Below, in pieces: positions 45,978-55,110 of a stretch of 64,000 nucleotides of DNA. The position numbers were made by a program, and so were the translations under genes. Below the pieces are notes generated by a model, which worked only from the letters and a program-made list of their open reading frames with translations, had not been told where the DNA came from and ran no database searches. Every line of letters starts with the position of its first letter. Positions within the stretch are counted from its first letter, which is position 1. Source of the DNA: Marivirga lumbricoides (lineage in GTDB: Bacteria > Bacteroidota > Bacteroidia > Cytophagales > Cyclobacteriaceae); assembly GCF_014636295.1 (NCBI RefSeq), contig NZ_BMEC01000015.1:99620-163619 (forward strand), given 5' to 3'.

Positions 45978-46950
45978 TTGCTACAACTATTAGCGACTGA
46001 TCTATGGTAACACTATAGCCAGCAGGCGCTACTGTATCTTTAATTGCAGTATCTGTAGCTTCATCTCCTGTGTTGTTATTGGTATCAGTTAATGTTACAG
46101 TCAATGTGATCGTTCCATCTGCCAAACTGCTCAAATCGATATTGGTAATTTGGTCAGTAGCAGTATTTATGGTTCCAGATCCTGTTACGGATCCGCCACC
46201 ACCACTGCTTGTAAAAGTGTAGTCATAGTTGGATCCCACCTCTGCTCCTGCAAAAGTGAAGCTCACTTCATTCTCATTACTAGCATTAATAGGATTTTGA
46301 TCGATAGAGACAGTATAACCGGTTGGTGCGGTTGCGTCTTTAGTCACTGTATCGTCCGCAGGGTCCCCGGTATTGTTTCCTATATCAGTGAGGGTCACCG
46401 ATAAGGTAATAATACCATCGGCAAGAGTGCTTAAATCAATCCCTGTCACTTGTTCTGTAAGCGAGTTGATGAAGCCTGTGTTACTAACAGATCCGGCTCC
46501 TCCACTAGAAGTAAAAGTATAATTATAGCTGGCACCCACCTCTGCATTGTCAAAAGTGAAGCTGACTTCATCCTCATTAGTTGAATTAATTAGATTCTGA
46601 TCAATAGAGACAGTATAACCTTCCGGCTCCACTGTATCCTTGGTTTCATTGTCCGTTACCGGATCACCGGTTTCTCCACCACTCGTAAGGGTAAGCATAA
46701 GTGTAACAGTTCCGTCATCTAAACTGGTAAGGTCAATGCCGGTAATTTGTTGTTCAGTAGCGGTAATAGTTCCTGAACCCGATACTGTACCACCGCTGCC
46801 TCCACTTCCTCCTCCACCAACACCATCGCTGGTAAAGGTATAATTAAAAGTGGCACCAACTTCCGCATCAGAAATAGTGAAGCTTACAGCTGTTTGGTTA
46901 GCAAGGTTGATACTTGGCTGATCGATATTAACAAAGTAGCCAGTAGGGGG
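45140..46950 (-). repeat. Six tandem Ig-like repeats of about 100 residues
   Basis: Each unit follows the pattern P-x-G-Y-x-V-x-I-D-Q ... VSFTFxxAEVGATYNY ... QITGIDLSxLxDGTxTLSVTLTD ... DTVxKD. Units start near codons for PPTGYFVNI, PEGYTVSI, PTGYTVSI, PAGYSVTI, PEEYSVNI and PAGYTVSI. DNA similarity between units is high enough for recombination or slippage; unit 4 has the frameshift. Confidence 0.85.
45958..45965 (-). other. 4-base tandem duplication that splits the adhesin gene
   Basis: CTAACTAA on the plus strand (TTAGTTAG in the coding direction). The other repeats have a single copy at the matching position (for example GTGAAGCTTACTG in repeat 5). The extra 4 bases create the in-frame TAG and shift the frame. 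Confidence 0.85.
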
Positions 46951-47190
46951 CAAAGATTTTTTGTCACGAGCGCCTGGAGAGACTTGTCGCGCGCCCTCTT
47001 TTATTGTACCTGAAGCGATATAAGCCCTTTTCTCAAAGCTTTTGTTTTTCGAGAATGGACTATTTTCCAGGGCTTCCAGATAGGTATTATAAAAAGTTTT
47101 GGAGATGTTGGGGGGTATTGCTAATAATAAATTTGCACTCATCCCTAAAAAAATGCTGATGAGCAGTAAGCTTTGTATTTGTTTTTTCAT
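45958..47190 (-). pseudogene. T9SS type B repeat adhesin, N-terminal part (before frameshift)
   Basis: 410 codons from the ATG at 47190. A signal peptide ends NLLLAI, a short Ser/Lys-rich region follows, then Ig-like repeats 1-3 and the start of 4. It ends prematurely at ANEEAVS-stop. The next frame resumes with SFTFAGAEVG, exactly what repeat 4 should read. Removing one copy of the duplicated CTAA at 45958-45965 would restore a single 985-residue secreted repeat protein from 47190 to 44229. As written, this part would be an unanchored three-repeat fragment. Confidence 0.85.
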
Positions 47191-48273
47191 GGCAGGAAAA
47201 GGTTTTTCCGGTGATAGTTTACAGCTGCCACTAGGGGAGCGGAGATGGTTCTGTGTTCGTTTACAAGAAAGTCGTCATTGCCCGGCTTATAGGCAGCATA
47301 TAAATAGTTCTTTCTTATGCATAGAAAGAAAACCTTTCTGCAAAAATATGTTCCACACCTAGTGTGATTTCTATAGAATTAAATAACCAGAGAATTTAAT
47401 AAAAGACTGTCTAAAAAATCATCCTTCATTATATTGGCTATTACCGTTTGCCCATCAAAAAATTAAAAAATATCGGCAAAGCGCTTTTTTCGAGTAATAT
47501 TTAAAATTAAAAAAATATCTTAAAAATTCATAATATTACATGAAATTCATCGTTCCTTAAGCTTTTTATTACAGTGTGAAGGTTCATTAAAATCGAATTT
47601 TCGAGAATAGAATATACTGAATATAAAGTTAATAAATGCTTTTTATTGAATTGACAATCAATATATTATATTAATTATAACTCAAATGATTTAAATATAT
47701 TATATTAATTATAACTCAAATGATTTATTAGAGCAGAAGCAGCTTTTTCAGTTGAAAGGAAAAATAATATTTTTACAAAATCTTACATGGTCGATTTATC
47801 TTCAGACAGAACATATTGAACATTTAACATCGAGGAAAATAAGGTTCTGTGAATGGATTGAGAAAGAGGGTGATTAATTTGGTTTTGGAATGGAGGGGAT
47901 TTAACTCTGAGGCTATAGTCAGTAGGATAATCGAAGTGATTCGTGGTCCATCGTATCAAGTTGCTAAACCCAACTAAAATAATCTAACCTACCACATAGC
48001 TATTGTTTCAAGCCATGCTTTTACTTCTAATATTTTATTTTGAAAGCCTTATTGCTCTCAGCTATCATTTCCACTAGACAGGTAGATTAATTCTTCATTA
48101 TTACCCCCAGTTCATGTACATGTATCTATATCAGAAGTCATTATACCATGTTACAGTCCCAAATACTGCCCATTTACTTCAATTATTAATCCTTCAGCAG
48201 CCTCAGAATTACGGGATGGCACTACACACCATCCCATGCTAAGTATACCATAATAATATGTCAGAAGTAACAC
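47191..48273. other. 1.1 kb gene-poor AT-rich region
   Basis: Upstream of the adhesin gene (minus) and downstream of the 171-residue protein gene. CAAAAATA at 47341-47348 reads TATTTTTG on the minus strand, a possible -7 box for the adhesin, but no -33 box is visible. It also contains the 34 bp tandem repeat. No protein with a convincing start, no RNA gene and no IS recognised. Confidence 0.5.
47660..47727. repeat. Perfect 34 bp tandem duplication
   Basis: Two identical 34-base copies at 47660-47693 and 47694-47727, each starting AATATATTATATTAATTATA. AT-rich, in the non-coding region upstream of the adhesin. Confidence 0.9.
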
Positions 48274-48789
48274 TTACTTAACTCCAAAAGAAACAAATTT
48301 ATCATAGTAATTCTGGTCAAAATTTGCTTTTAGCTTCTTCACGAGCTTTTCCACATCCACTTTTGATTCAAACTTTGTAGGCAAAAAATACATAGAACTG
48401 GATTTATCAATACTTTCTACCACAGGTACATTTGCTAGTTGAATAACAAAATTATTACCAGCTGTTTTCTCTTTCATAAAAGAAAGATAATATTTTGTAG
48501 AAGATACATCATAGCTGAATGGGATATTGTCAGAAAACAATTTGAGCATATCGAATTCATTACCTAGTTCTTTAATACTTCCAAATGGAAAATATGCAGT
48601 AGGGTTTTCTTCACTCTCTGTGAAGAACTCGATATTACTGGCCTTTGAATCTTTAGGTGCGCTAATATTTTGAGTAGAAAGTAATACTCCTCCATCCGTT
48701 TTGAACTGTACTGCGTAGAGAGGGCCATCCTGAGCATAACTTAATGTGTAGACAAGAATAAAGCAGGTTGTAAACAAGAAATTTTTCAT
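48274..48789 (-). CDS. Secreted hypothetical protein
   Basis: 171 aa with a signal peptide ending LSYAQ. The mature part has beta-rich and helical segments (YAVQFKTDGGVLLSTQNI, SYDVSSTKYYLSFMKEKTAGN) and a Lys-rich C-terminal helix (VEKLVKKLKANFDQNY). No cysteines after the signal peptide and no known motif. Alone in its unit, 220 bp after the CE15 gene, so a link to xylan use is not shown. Confidence 0.7.
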   Translation of the reverse strand: MKNFLFTTCFILVYTLSYAQDGPLYAVQFKTDGGVLLSTQNISAPKDSKASNIEFFTESEENPTAYFPFGSIKELGNEFDMLKLFSDNIPFSYDVSSTKYYLSFMKEKTAGNNFVIQLANVPVVESIDKSSSMYFLPTKFESKVDVEKLVKKLKANFDQNYYDKFVSFGVK

Positions 48790-49009
48790 TTTAATCTTTT
48801 TTATGTTTGAATAATTATTCGCTTAATTGTTCAAGTAATAACTTAAAAACAAATAATGCAAATCATTGAAACATATAATATTTTACAATCAAATTGAATT
48901 TTTGAATTAATAGTTTATAATATAGCTGTAAATAAGGTTTAACTATAGTATTACTTCTTGTAAACTATTCTCCAGAGATAAATAATACCGTAGTTTCTTC
49001 TCAAATGTA

Positions 49010-50365
49010 TCATTCCTCCCAGTACCTGCTGGCCCAGGCAATCCAGGTACTCCAGTTGGGGCCGGTGCTGTGGCCACCTGCATGCTGCCGGAAAGCAATT
49101 TCTCCAGAAACTATAGGCGTTCCTATATATGGAAATGTAGCAGCGCCTAAGCCTTCTTTCCCTAAAAGCTCATAAACAGGGCTGGCATGTACAGCTGCCA
49201 CAAAAGTACCTTTGGCATCTATCCACTGCCCCTCCACAAAAGGAGAACCTGCACTGATAAAAACAGGTCGGGGAGCACATAATGCAATAAGTTCATGAGC
49301 ATCCACAGGCAAATCATCGACCGTTTTTGTGCTGGCATATTGAATAAAATTGCCGGAAAACCAATGATATTCTGCAGTGGAAGCCAGGTTTTCAACCTGT
49401 TCACCCAGATTTCTTCTCAAAATTTTAGCACCGCCTGCACCGGAAGAACCAATAAAGCCTAAAGAAAAGCGAGGTTCAAAAGCCATAGCCACCAGGGCTG
49501 CTTTTCCATAGCGGGAAAGACCTTCAATGGCCAGCCGACTGGTATCAACATCAGAATCCCTTTCAAAATAATCAATGGCTCTGCTTGCTCCCCATGCCCA
49601 GGCACGCAGTACGCCCCACTGATCAGGTTTTCGGGGCTCCCCTTTATTTACCAAACCTATAATACCTTGCCTCAATCCTGCTCCATTATCCGCCTGAATA
49701 CTTGAAGTATTAATAATGGCAAAGCCCCAGCCTTGGGTAATTAATTGCTCTTTCCATTCAGGCTCGTGAGGGGAAAATAATGAATTTGTCCTTTGGGGCG
49801 GATCGCCAAATGGCCAACGGATAAAGCCCAGTTCTGTGACAACGGGTACAGGATCATTGGCATCAGCGGGAGTAACCAGTAACATTTTGATTTTCACTTC
49901 AATTTCAGGATAGGCGGCATTGTCCACCACACCTGAAAGCATTTTCTCTTTCACTGGAAAATTACCCACAACAGTATCTTTCACGTATTCCACTTTCCAC
50001 GCAACGGTTGGCACATTTTCCGGAACTCTTCCGTACATTTCCTCTTCAAAAAGCCTGACTAATTCTGGTCTTCTCTTCTGCCACCAGCCTTCCGAAGTGG
50101 TCACTTTTTTTCCGTTATTCAGTATTAGTGGATCAGGAAGTTGGTAATCTCTCACATTCTTTTCATCCGTATTGGCAGCATTTGGATCATCAGGATTGCC
50201 TGAAGGACCAGGCCTGTTAGGTGCTATTATTCCCAGTTGCTCTTTCATTTGCTGGTGATCGATTACAGATAACCTGTAAATGCTATCCCTTTCTGCCTGA
50301 GAAAATTGTGCAAAGCTAAAAACGGGTAGGCCTAAAAATAGGACAACAATCCTCCACTTATCCAT
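49010..50365 (-). CDS. CE15 glucuronoyl esterase
   Basis: 451 aa from the ATG at 50365 (a longer start at 50392 overlaps the preceding gene). A signal peptide ends LPVFSFAQ. The nucleophile motif is AIEGLSRYGKAAL, matching the CE15 G-x-S-R-x-G-K pattern with Leu for the usual Cys, and the catalytic His is in FRQHAGGHSTGPNW. WGVLRAWAWGASRAIDYF and EYHWFSGNFIQY are also CE15-like. It cleaves the ester between 4-O-methylglucuronate of xylan and lignin alcohols, so cells can separate xylan from lignin. Starts 4 bp after the deacetylase gene. Confidence 0.88.
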   Translation of the reverse strand: MDKWRIVVLFLGLPVFSFAQFSQAERDSIYRLSVIDHQQMKEQLGIIAPNRPGPSGNPDDPNAANTDEKNVRDYQLPDPLILNNGKKVTTSEGWWQKRRPELVRLFEEEMYGRVPENVPTVAWKVEYVKDTVVGNFPVKEKMLSGVVDNAAYPEIEVKIKMLLVTPADANDPVPVVTELGFIRWPFGDPPQRTNSLFSPHEPEWKEQLITQGWGFAIINTSSIQADNGAGLRQGIIGLVNKGEPRKPDQWGVLRAWAWGASRAIDYFERDSDVDTSRLAIEGLSRYGKAALVAMAFEPRFSLGFIGSSGAGGAKILRRNLGEQVENLASTAEYHWFSGNFIQYASTKTVDDLPVDAHELIALCAPRPVFISAGSPFVEGQWIDAKGTFVAAVHASPVYELLGKEGLGAATFPYIGTPIVSGEIAFRQHAGGHSTGPNWSTWIAWASRYWEE

Positions 50366-50369
50366 TTTG

Positions 50370-53042
50370 CTATTTTTTATGTTCCTTCGCATGCTTACTT
50401 GCCTCCAATAAAGTAGTTACCCAAAAATCCTCCTCGTTGGACTTTAGGTAATCCAGAAATGCATTATGCTTGTCTAAATCAATATTGAGAGGATGGCCAC
50501 CGCCTACGCCATGAAACAATACAACTAAAAGTGCATTTCCCACTTTGGCTTTTTCCGCCCATTTTACCAACTGATCAGCATTGCTGTTATCTACCACATA
50601 GCAATTAAGGCTGGTGAAGTCCATTTCACCAATACGGTTCACATCTCCATGCACACCTCTGAGTGCTACAAACTGATCTTCTATTGCCTCTACAAATGAG
50701 CCTTCAGAAGTTTCAGTATCTCCACAAGTGTATGCGAAAGTCCGTTCGCTCTTTCCGTCCAAAGCCTTGAGGAAAACATTGGTCATATGAACTTCCCGCA
50801 CTATTTGAGCAGTAGTGTAATTGGCTAAGTCATTTTCAGGGGTAATCCAGTTTCTGGTGCCATCACTATTATCACAAGGATGGTATAAAGTGTGGTTCCC
50901 CAGCTCATGGCCTTTTTGTGCGGCTCTTCTCCAATCAGCAATGCGGTTTTCGCTGCCTTCATAATTGGCAGATAAATAAAAGGTACCTACAAAGCCTCTC
51001 TCTTCAAGTGCAGGAATTGCATTATCCAAATGAACTTCCAGTGCATCATCATAAGTGAGCACAACAGCTGCTTTCTTTCCATACCACCGTTGTTTGGCTG
51101 CCGGAAGTTCTGCTTCAAAAGGTGATGCCGGTAAGCCCTCTAAATTGTAAAAATTGACTTGATCAGGATTATCCGCCCAGGCATAACGCACATAAACAGG
51201 GTTTTTCACTTCCTCAGAAGATAAAACCACCTGAGTATTTTCAATCTTTGCTTCCGCCCATTGGAAATCTCTGTCCGCACCGGCCAGCGCAAACCATCGT
51301 AAGGGCTTCCCATCTCTTGCTATTAATCCGCTACCTACATGATCAAATGTTAGAATAACTTTCCCCTCTTCCATCCAGGCCGATTTGAATAGTGGTCCCG
51401 AAGAAACGACATTGGTTTCTCCATAAGCCAGCTTTTGCGCTGCCAGGGCTAACCTATCGCCAACTGGTTTTTTATTGCCCGGGTGGATATCGTTCCATTC
51501 CCCCAAGTCAATGGCTATTGCCATCCCTGTGTTCGGTACACTGCGCGCATTGAGCTGCGCTTGACGTAAAGCTGCCCAATTGCTTTCTGAAGGCAGGTAA
51601 TTAGCATCCATAAAGTTAGGAAGCTGTACAAATAGAAAAGGAAGCTTTTCGTTATTCCACTTTTTACGCCAGTCCTTAATTTGTGCCTTTTGGAGTGCCT
51701 CGTAAGTGTAAGGCCTTCCGGCATTGCTTTCACCCTGGTACCACACAAAGCCTTTCACTTTATAGTTGGTGGCAGGAGCAATCATGCCATTATAAAAGCT
51801 AGCTGGTTGATGGCGCATAGAAATACCTCCGGGATTGCGCTTGGTTTTAGGAAAAACAGATCCGATTTTATAATCCCAGTAGCCCTTTAGATCGATGGTG
51901 TCATTTTCTGTGGCTAAATAATAAGGTTTATCTGTCACGAACCCTCCTTTTCCCCAATAATTTGTCAGGCGGATGGTAAAAACATTTTTGCCGGTTTTTA
52001 AGAGATCAGCAGGGACATCATACCTCCTCTGTGGATATTGATAGCTGGTATTGCCTACCTTTTTTCCGTTGATGTACAGTTCATCAGCATCCACAATACG
52101 TCCCAATTTCACTTTAGCCGGCTTGCCTACCATGTGGGCAGGCACCTCTATTTCCTTACGGAACCACACGATACCATCCAGGTTTTGAACTCCCTGATCT
52201 TCCCAGAAGCCGGGAATGTTCATCCTGTTCCAGTCTTTTGGTTGGTAAGAAGGGTCATACCAATGCTTTTCACCAGTAAGCCCTTCATCTTTTGGACGCT
52301 CTTCGGCAATCTGTTGATTGATTGCATCGGCCTTTCTATTTTCAGAAAAAACGAAAGCAGTATCCTTATTGCGTTCAACTGTGCTCATGATACCAGGAAA
52401 TTCCATCAGCCCTTCCTCACTGATCCATGCTTCAATAGGAGAGCCACCAACAGTAGATTTGATAATTCCGATAGGAATTCCATATTTTTCATGCAGGTTT
52501 TTAGCAAAGAAATAAGCTACTACAGAAAATTCCAGGATATTATCAGCCGTTGCAGCTTTCCATTGAATTACAGGAAAATCATCCTGCGGGCCGGTGAGTA
52601 CAGGAGTCATAGGAATATTAAATTGTCTTATTTCGGTATTGCTTGCCTGGCTGATTTCTTCTGCAAAGCGCTCCTGGTGTACACCAAAAAAATGCTCCAT
52701 ATTTGATTGACCGGAACACAGCCACACATCCCCAATTAAAATGTTTTCCAGTTTGATTTCATTTTTACCTTTTATCTTCATTGAGTAAGGACCACCCGCA
52801 TTTTGCTGAGGCAACATCACTTGCCAATTCCCATGTTTATCGGCCTGCCCACTATATTTCTTCTTCCTAAACTCAATACTTATTTTTTCTCCCGGTGAAG
52901 CCCAACCCCATATTTTTAATTCTGTCTGACGTTGTAATACCATTCCATCGCTAACCAGCTGAGGCAATTTTACCTGAGCAAAGGCAGAGTATAACGGGAG
53001 TAAAAGAAAAAATAATGTTAAACGTTTTTTAAAAACTTTCAT
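50370..53042 (-). CDS. Two-domain acetyl esterase: SASA (sialate-O-acetylesterase-like) plus CE4 deacetylase
   Basis: 890 aa from the ATG at 53042; signal peptide MKVFKKRLTLFFLLLPLYSA. Domain 1 (about 25-620) is an SGNH hydrolase of the SASA/DUF303 type: LVSDGMVLQRQTELKIWGWA, DVWLCSGQSNMEHFF with the catalytic Ser, GGSPIEAWIS, a jelly-roll insertion (VPAHMVGKPAKVKLGRI), and GFVWYQGESNAGRPYTY. Domain 2 (about 635-885) is a polysaccharide deacetylase: AVVLTYDDALEVHLDNAIP (Asp-Asp), KGHELGNHTLYHP (metal His) and VVLFHGVGGGHPLN. Together they likely remove acetyl groups from xylan. No other enzyme in the window does so. Confidence 0.88.
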   Translation of the reverse strand: MKVFKKRLTLFFLLLPLYSAFAQVKLPQLVSDGMVLQRQTELKIWGWASPGEKISIEFRKKKYSGQADKHGNWQVMLPQQNAGGPYSMKIKGKNEIKLENILIGDVWLCSGQSNMEHFFGVHQERFAEEISQASNTEIRQFNIPMTPVLTGPQDDFPVIQWKAATADNILEFSVVAYFFAKNLHEKYGIPIGIIKSTVGGSPIEAWISEEGLMEFPGIMSTVERNKDTAFVFSENRKADAINQQIAEERPKDEGLTGEKHWYDPSYQPKDWNRMNIPGFWEDQGVQNLDGIVWFRKEIEVPAHMVGKPAKVKLGRIVDADELYINGKKVGNTSYQYPQRRYDVPADLLKTGKNVFTIRLTNYWGKGGFVTDKPYYLATENDTIDLKGYWDYKIGSVFPKTKRNPGGISMRHQPASFYNGMIAPATNYKVKGFVWYQGESNAGRPYTYEALQKAQIKDWRKKWNNEKLPFLFVQLPNFMDANYLPSESNWAALRQAQLNARSVPNTGMAIAIDLGEWNDIHPGNKKPVGDRLALAAQKLAYGETNVVSSGPLFKSAWMEEGKVILTFDHVGSGLIARDGKPLRWFALAGADRDFQWAEAKIENTQVVLSSEEVKNPVYVRYAWADNPDQVNFYNLEGLPASPFEAELPAAKQRWYGKKAAVVLTYDDALEVHLDNAIPALEERGFVGTFYLSANYEGSENRIADWRRAAQKGHELGNHTLYHPCDNSDGTRNWITPENDLANYTTAQIVREVHMTNVFLKALDGKSERTFAYTCGDTETSEGSFVEAIEDQFVALRGVHGDVNRIGEMDFTSLNCYVVDNSNADQLVKWAEKAKVGNALLVVLFHGVGGGHPLNIDLDKHNAFLDYLKSNEEDFWVTTLLEASKHAKEHKK

Positions 53043-53049
53043 TTGATTA

Positions 53050-54585
53050 TTACTTAATTTCAAAAACTACTACACTAAAAGGAGGAATATTCATATTGAT
53101 TTGACCCTGTCTGCTTTTGAAACCCTTAAATACTTTAGGAGCTACTTTATCAGGATTATCGAAATCATTTAGATCCTGTAATTTCTCAGATTGTAAAATT
53201 TCTGCAGAAACTGATTTACCTTTCAAATCAGCTAACATGAAATTTACCTCCTGGCTTTCACTATCATGAATATTTACTATGGAAACATGTGTAACACCTG
53301 CTTTATCTTTAGAGGCAGAAACTGAAAGTGCTGGAATTTCTTTATCACCTCTGCTATACATTGCATCTGAATTCATTTCAATCGGTAAGAGAGCCGCATC
53401 CTGATGCACCTTATACATTTCCATTACATGGTAGGTTGGTGTAAGCAACATTTTTTGTCCTTCGGTGAGTATAATTGCCTGCAAAACATTTACTGTCTGC
53501 GCCAGATTAGCCATTTTTACCCTATCAGCATGGTTATTAAAAACATTCAGAGTGACCCCTGCAATCATGGCATCGCGCATGGTGTTTTGCTGATACAAAG
53601 CTCCATTTCCTTCAGGGTCAGTTTCGTACCAGCCACCCCACTCATCTACTATTAAAGCTACCTTCTTTTCAGGATCATATTGATCCATAATTTCGCTGTT
53701 TTTGGTGATGAACTCTTCCATAAACCAGGCTTTGGCCATCGTTTGAAAATATTCATCAGTAGAAAACGCTGTTGACGAGCCTTTTTCAGACCAGTCAATT
53801 ACTGAATAATGGTGCACTGATATTCCCTCCATCAATCGTAAAGGAATTTCCTTCATCAGCACTTCTGTCCAATTATAATCCGGCTCTCCGGGCCCTACCG
53901 CAATCCTATACATGTCATTACCTGCCATGGCAATTGCATATCTTTTGTATAGATTGACATAATAATCAACAGTCATTTCTCCTCCACAACCCCATGATTC
54001 ATTGCCTATTCCCCAATATTTAACATTCCAGGGTTTTTCCCTTCCATTTTCTTTCCGAAGATCCGTCAGGTAACTTGATCCGTTTTTATGGTTAACATAT
54101 TGTTTCCAATCAACAGCCTCAGCTACAGAACCTGAATTCATGTTCACTGCTAAATAGGGTTCAGCACCAAGCGATTCGCACAGGTTCAGAAATTCATGGG
54201 TACCAAAGCTATTATCTTCCCTGTAGCCTCCCCAGGACATGTTTTCAATCGCTTTTCTATCTTCTTTTGGGCCAATAGCATCTTTCCAGTGGTAAGTATC
54301 TGCGAAACAACCACCCGGCCATCTTAAATTCGGTATTTTCAGTTCCTTTAAAGCCTCAATAATGTCATTTCTCACACCATATGTAGTAGGAATCTTCGCA
54401 GATTCCCCTACATAAATTCCATCATATACACCTCGGCCCAGGTGTTCTGCAAAATGACCGTAGATATGTCTGCTTATGGTATCTTTTACATTTTGCGCAT
54501 TGATTTCCACATTAGTAGCTTTCTTTTGTCCAAAAAGAGAAAGCGTAAACGTCAAGGAAAGTATTAAGATTATAGTTTTTTTCAT
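53050..54585 (-). CDS. GH51 alpha-L-arabinofuranosidase
   Basis: 511 aa with an N-terminal signal peptide ending LSLFGQ. GH51 features: ISRHIYGHFAEHLGRGVYDGIYVG, LRWPGGCFADTYHWKDAIGP, acid/base Glu196 in WGIGNESWGCGG, SVHHYS, nucleophile Glu315 in VDEWGGWYETD, and a C-terminal beta-sandwich ending FSVVVFEIK. It removes arabinose side chains from arabinoxylan. It heads the GH51-(SASA-CE4)-CE15 operon, with 7 bp to the next start. I see no AATCGATT operator before it. Confidence 0.95.
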   Translation of the reverse strand: MKKTIILILSLTFTLSLFGQKKATNVEINAQNVKDTISRHIYGHFAEHLGRGVYDGIYVGESAKIPTTYGVRNDIIEALKELKIPNLRWPGGCFADTYHWKDAIGPKEDRKAIENMSWGGYREDNSFGTHEFLNLCESLGAEPYLAVNMNSGSVAEAVDWKQYVNHKNGSSYLTDLRKENGREKPWNVKYWGIGNESWGCGGEMTVDYYVNLYKRYAIAMAGNDMYRIAVGPGEPDYNWTEVLMKEIPLRLMEGISVHHYSVIDWSEKGSSTAFSTDEYFQTMAKAWFMEEFITKNSEIMDQYDPEKKVALIVDEWGGWYETDPEGNGALYQQNTMRDAMIAGVTLNVFNNHADRVKMANLAQTVNVLQAIILTEGQKMLLTPTYHVMEMYKVHQDAALLPIEMNSDAMYSRGDKEIPALSVSASKDKAGVTHVSIVNIHDSESQEVNFMLADLKGKSVSAEILQSEKLQDLNDFDNPDKVAPKVFKGFKSRQGQINMNIPPFSVVVFEIK

Positions 54586-54773
54586 CTGGTTTTGATTTTA
54601 TAACTTCTTTGTTTCAATTTTTATTTCGGTTCATTATACCTGATAATTCACCATTAAGATAATTATTCCAGCTCATTTTATAGACCATAATCACTACTAC
54701 ACATCAATAAAAGGTGGTCTTAGAGAGAAAATAAGTCCCTGTTAATTAACCCTCATAATCAGTAGTTGTAATT

Positions 54774-54944
54774 TCACTTGGCACTTCTAAGTGTAAAACT
54801 TATTTCAGAATTAGCATAGGGTATTTTTAGGCCATTCATCAAGTGTTTGTCATAGAAAAACAAGGTCTTTCCATCAGCAGTAATGTAAGGTAAATCATTA
54901 GATCTAATTGATCGACAACCTTTGTATAGTATGTTTTTGTTCAT
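54774..54944 (-). CDS. Short hypothetical ORF or gene fragment downstream of susD
   Basis: 56 aa, ATG at 54944 to TGA at 54774. It reads RSNDLPYITADGKTLFFYDK in its middle and ends ISFTLRSAK. The composition is protein-like and the frame stays open a further 40 codons upstream through the terminator hairpin. It could be a C-terminal remnant of a degraded gene or a small protein. LPYITADGKTLFF resembles WD40-like beta-propeller strands, but too little is left to assign a family. Confidence 0.3.
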   Translation of the reverse strand: MNKNILYKGCRSIRSNDLPYITADGKTLFFYDKHLMNGLKIPYANSEISFTLRSAK

Positions 54945-54985
54945 CTCAGCTAAAACAATCTTTGTTTCCGAAAAAGTACGAATAG

Positions 54986-55017
54986 AAAAGCCACCAGAAC
55001 CTAAACTGGTGGCTTTT
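54986..55017 (-). terminator. Rho-independent terminator of the susCD unit
   Basis: AAAAGCCACCAG (54986-54997) and CTGGTGGCTTTT (55006-55017) form a perfect 12 bp stem around 8 bases. It lies 94 bases past the susD stop. The T-tract works on both strands. Confidence 0.88.
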
Positions 55018-55110
55018 ACCGATCTAAAACTATTGAAAATTAAACTACTAACAATTGTCTTTAAATTATTTATTATTAACCTTAACTAAATTAAATATTT
55101 AAACTACCCA

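Larger units (their letters stand above)
54586..55110. other. 525 bp spacer after susD
   Basis: Holds the susD terminator and the short frame at 54,774-54,944. Between 54,586 and 54,770, upstream of GH51, no clear promoter box or operator was found. Confidence 0.5.

Noticed and set aside
46640-46843. Plus-strand frame with Pro/Val repeats opposite the adhesin
   Set aside because: Complement of the Gly/Thr-rich Ig-like repeats; a product of the repeat codons.
47728-47878. Open frame ending HLTSRKIRFCEWIEKEGD downstream of the 34 bp repeat
   Set aside because: No start codon and no family; the frame is broken by the tandem duplication. Not supported as a gene.
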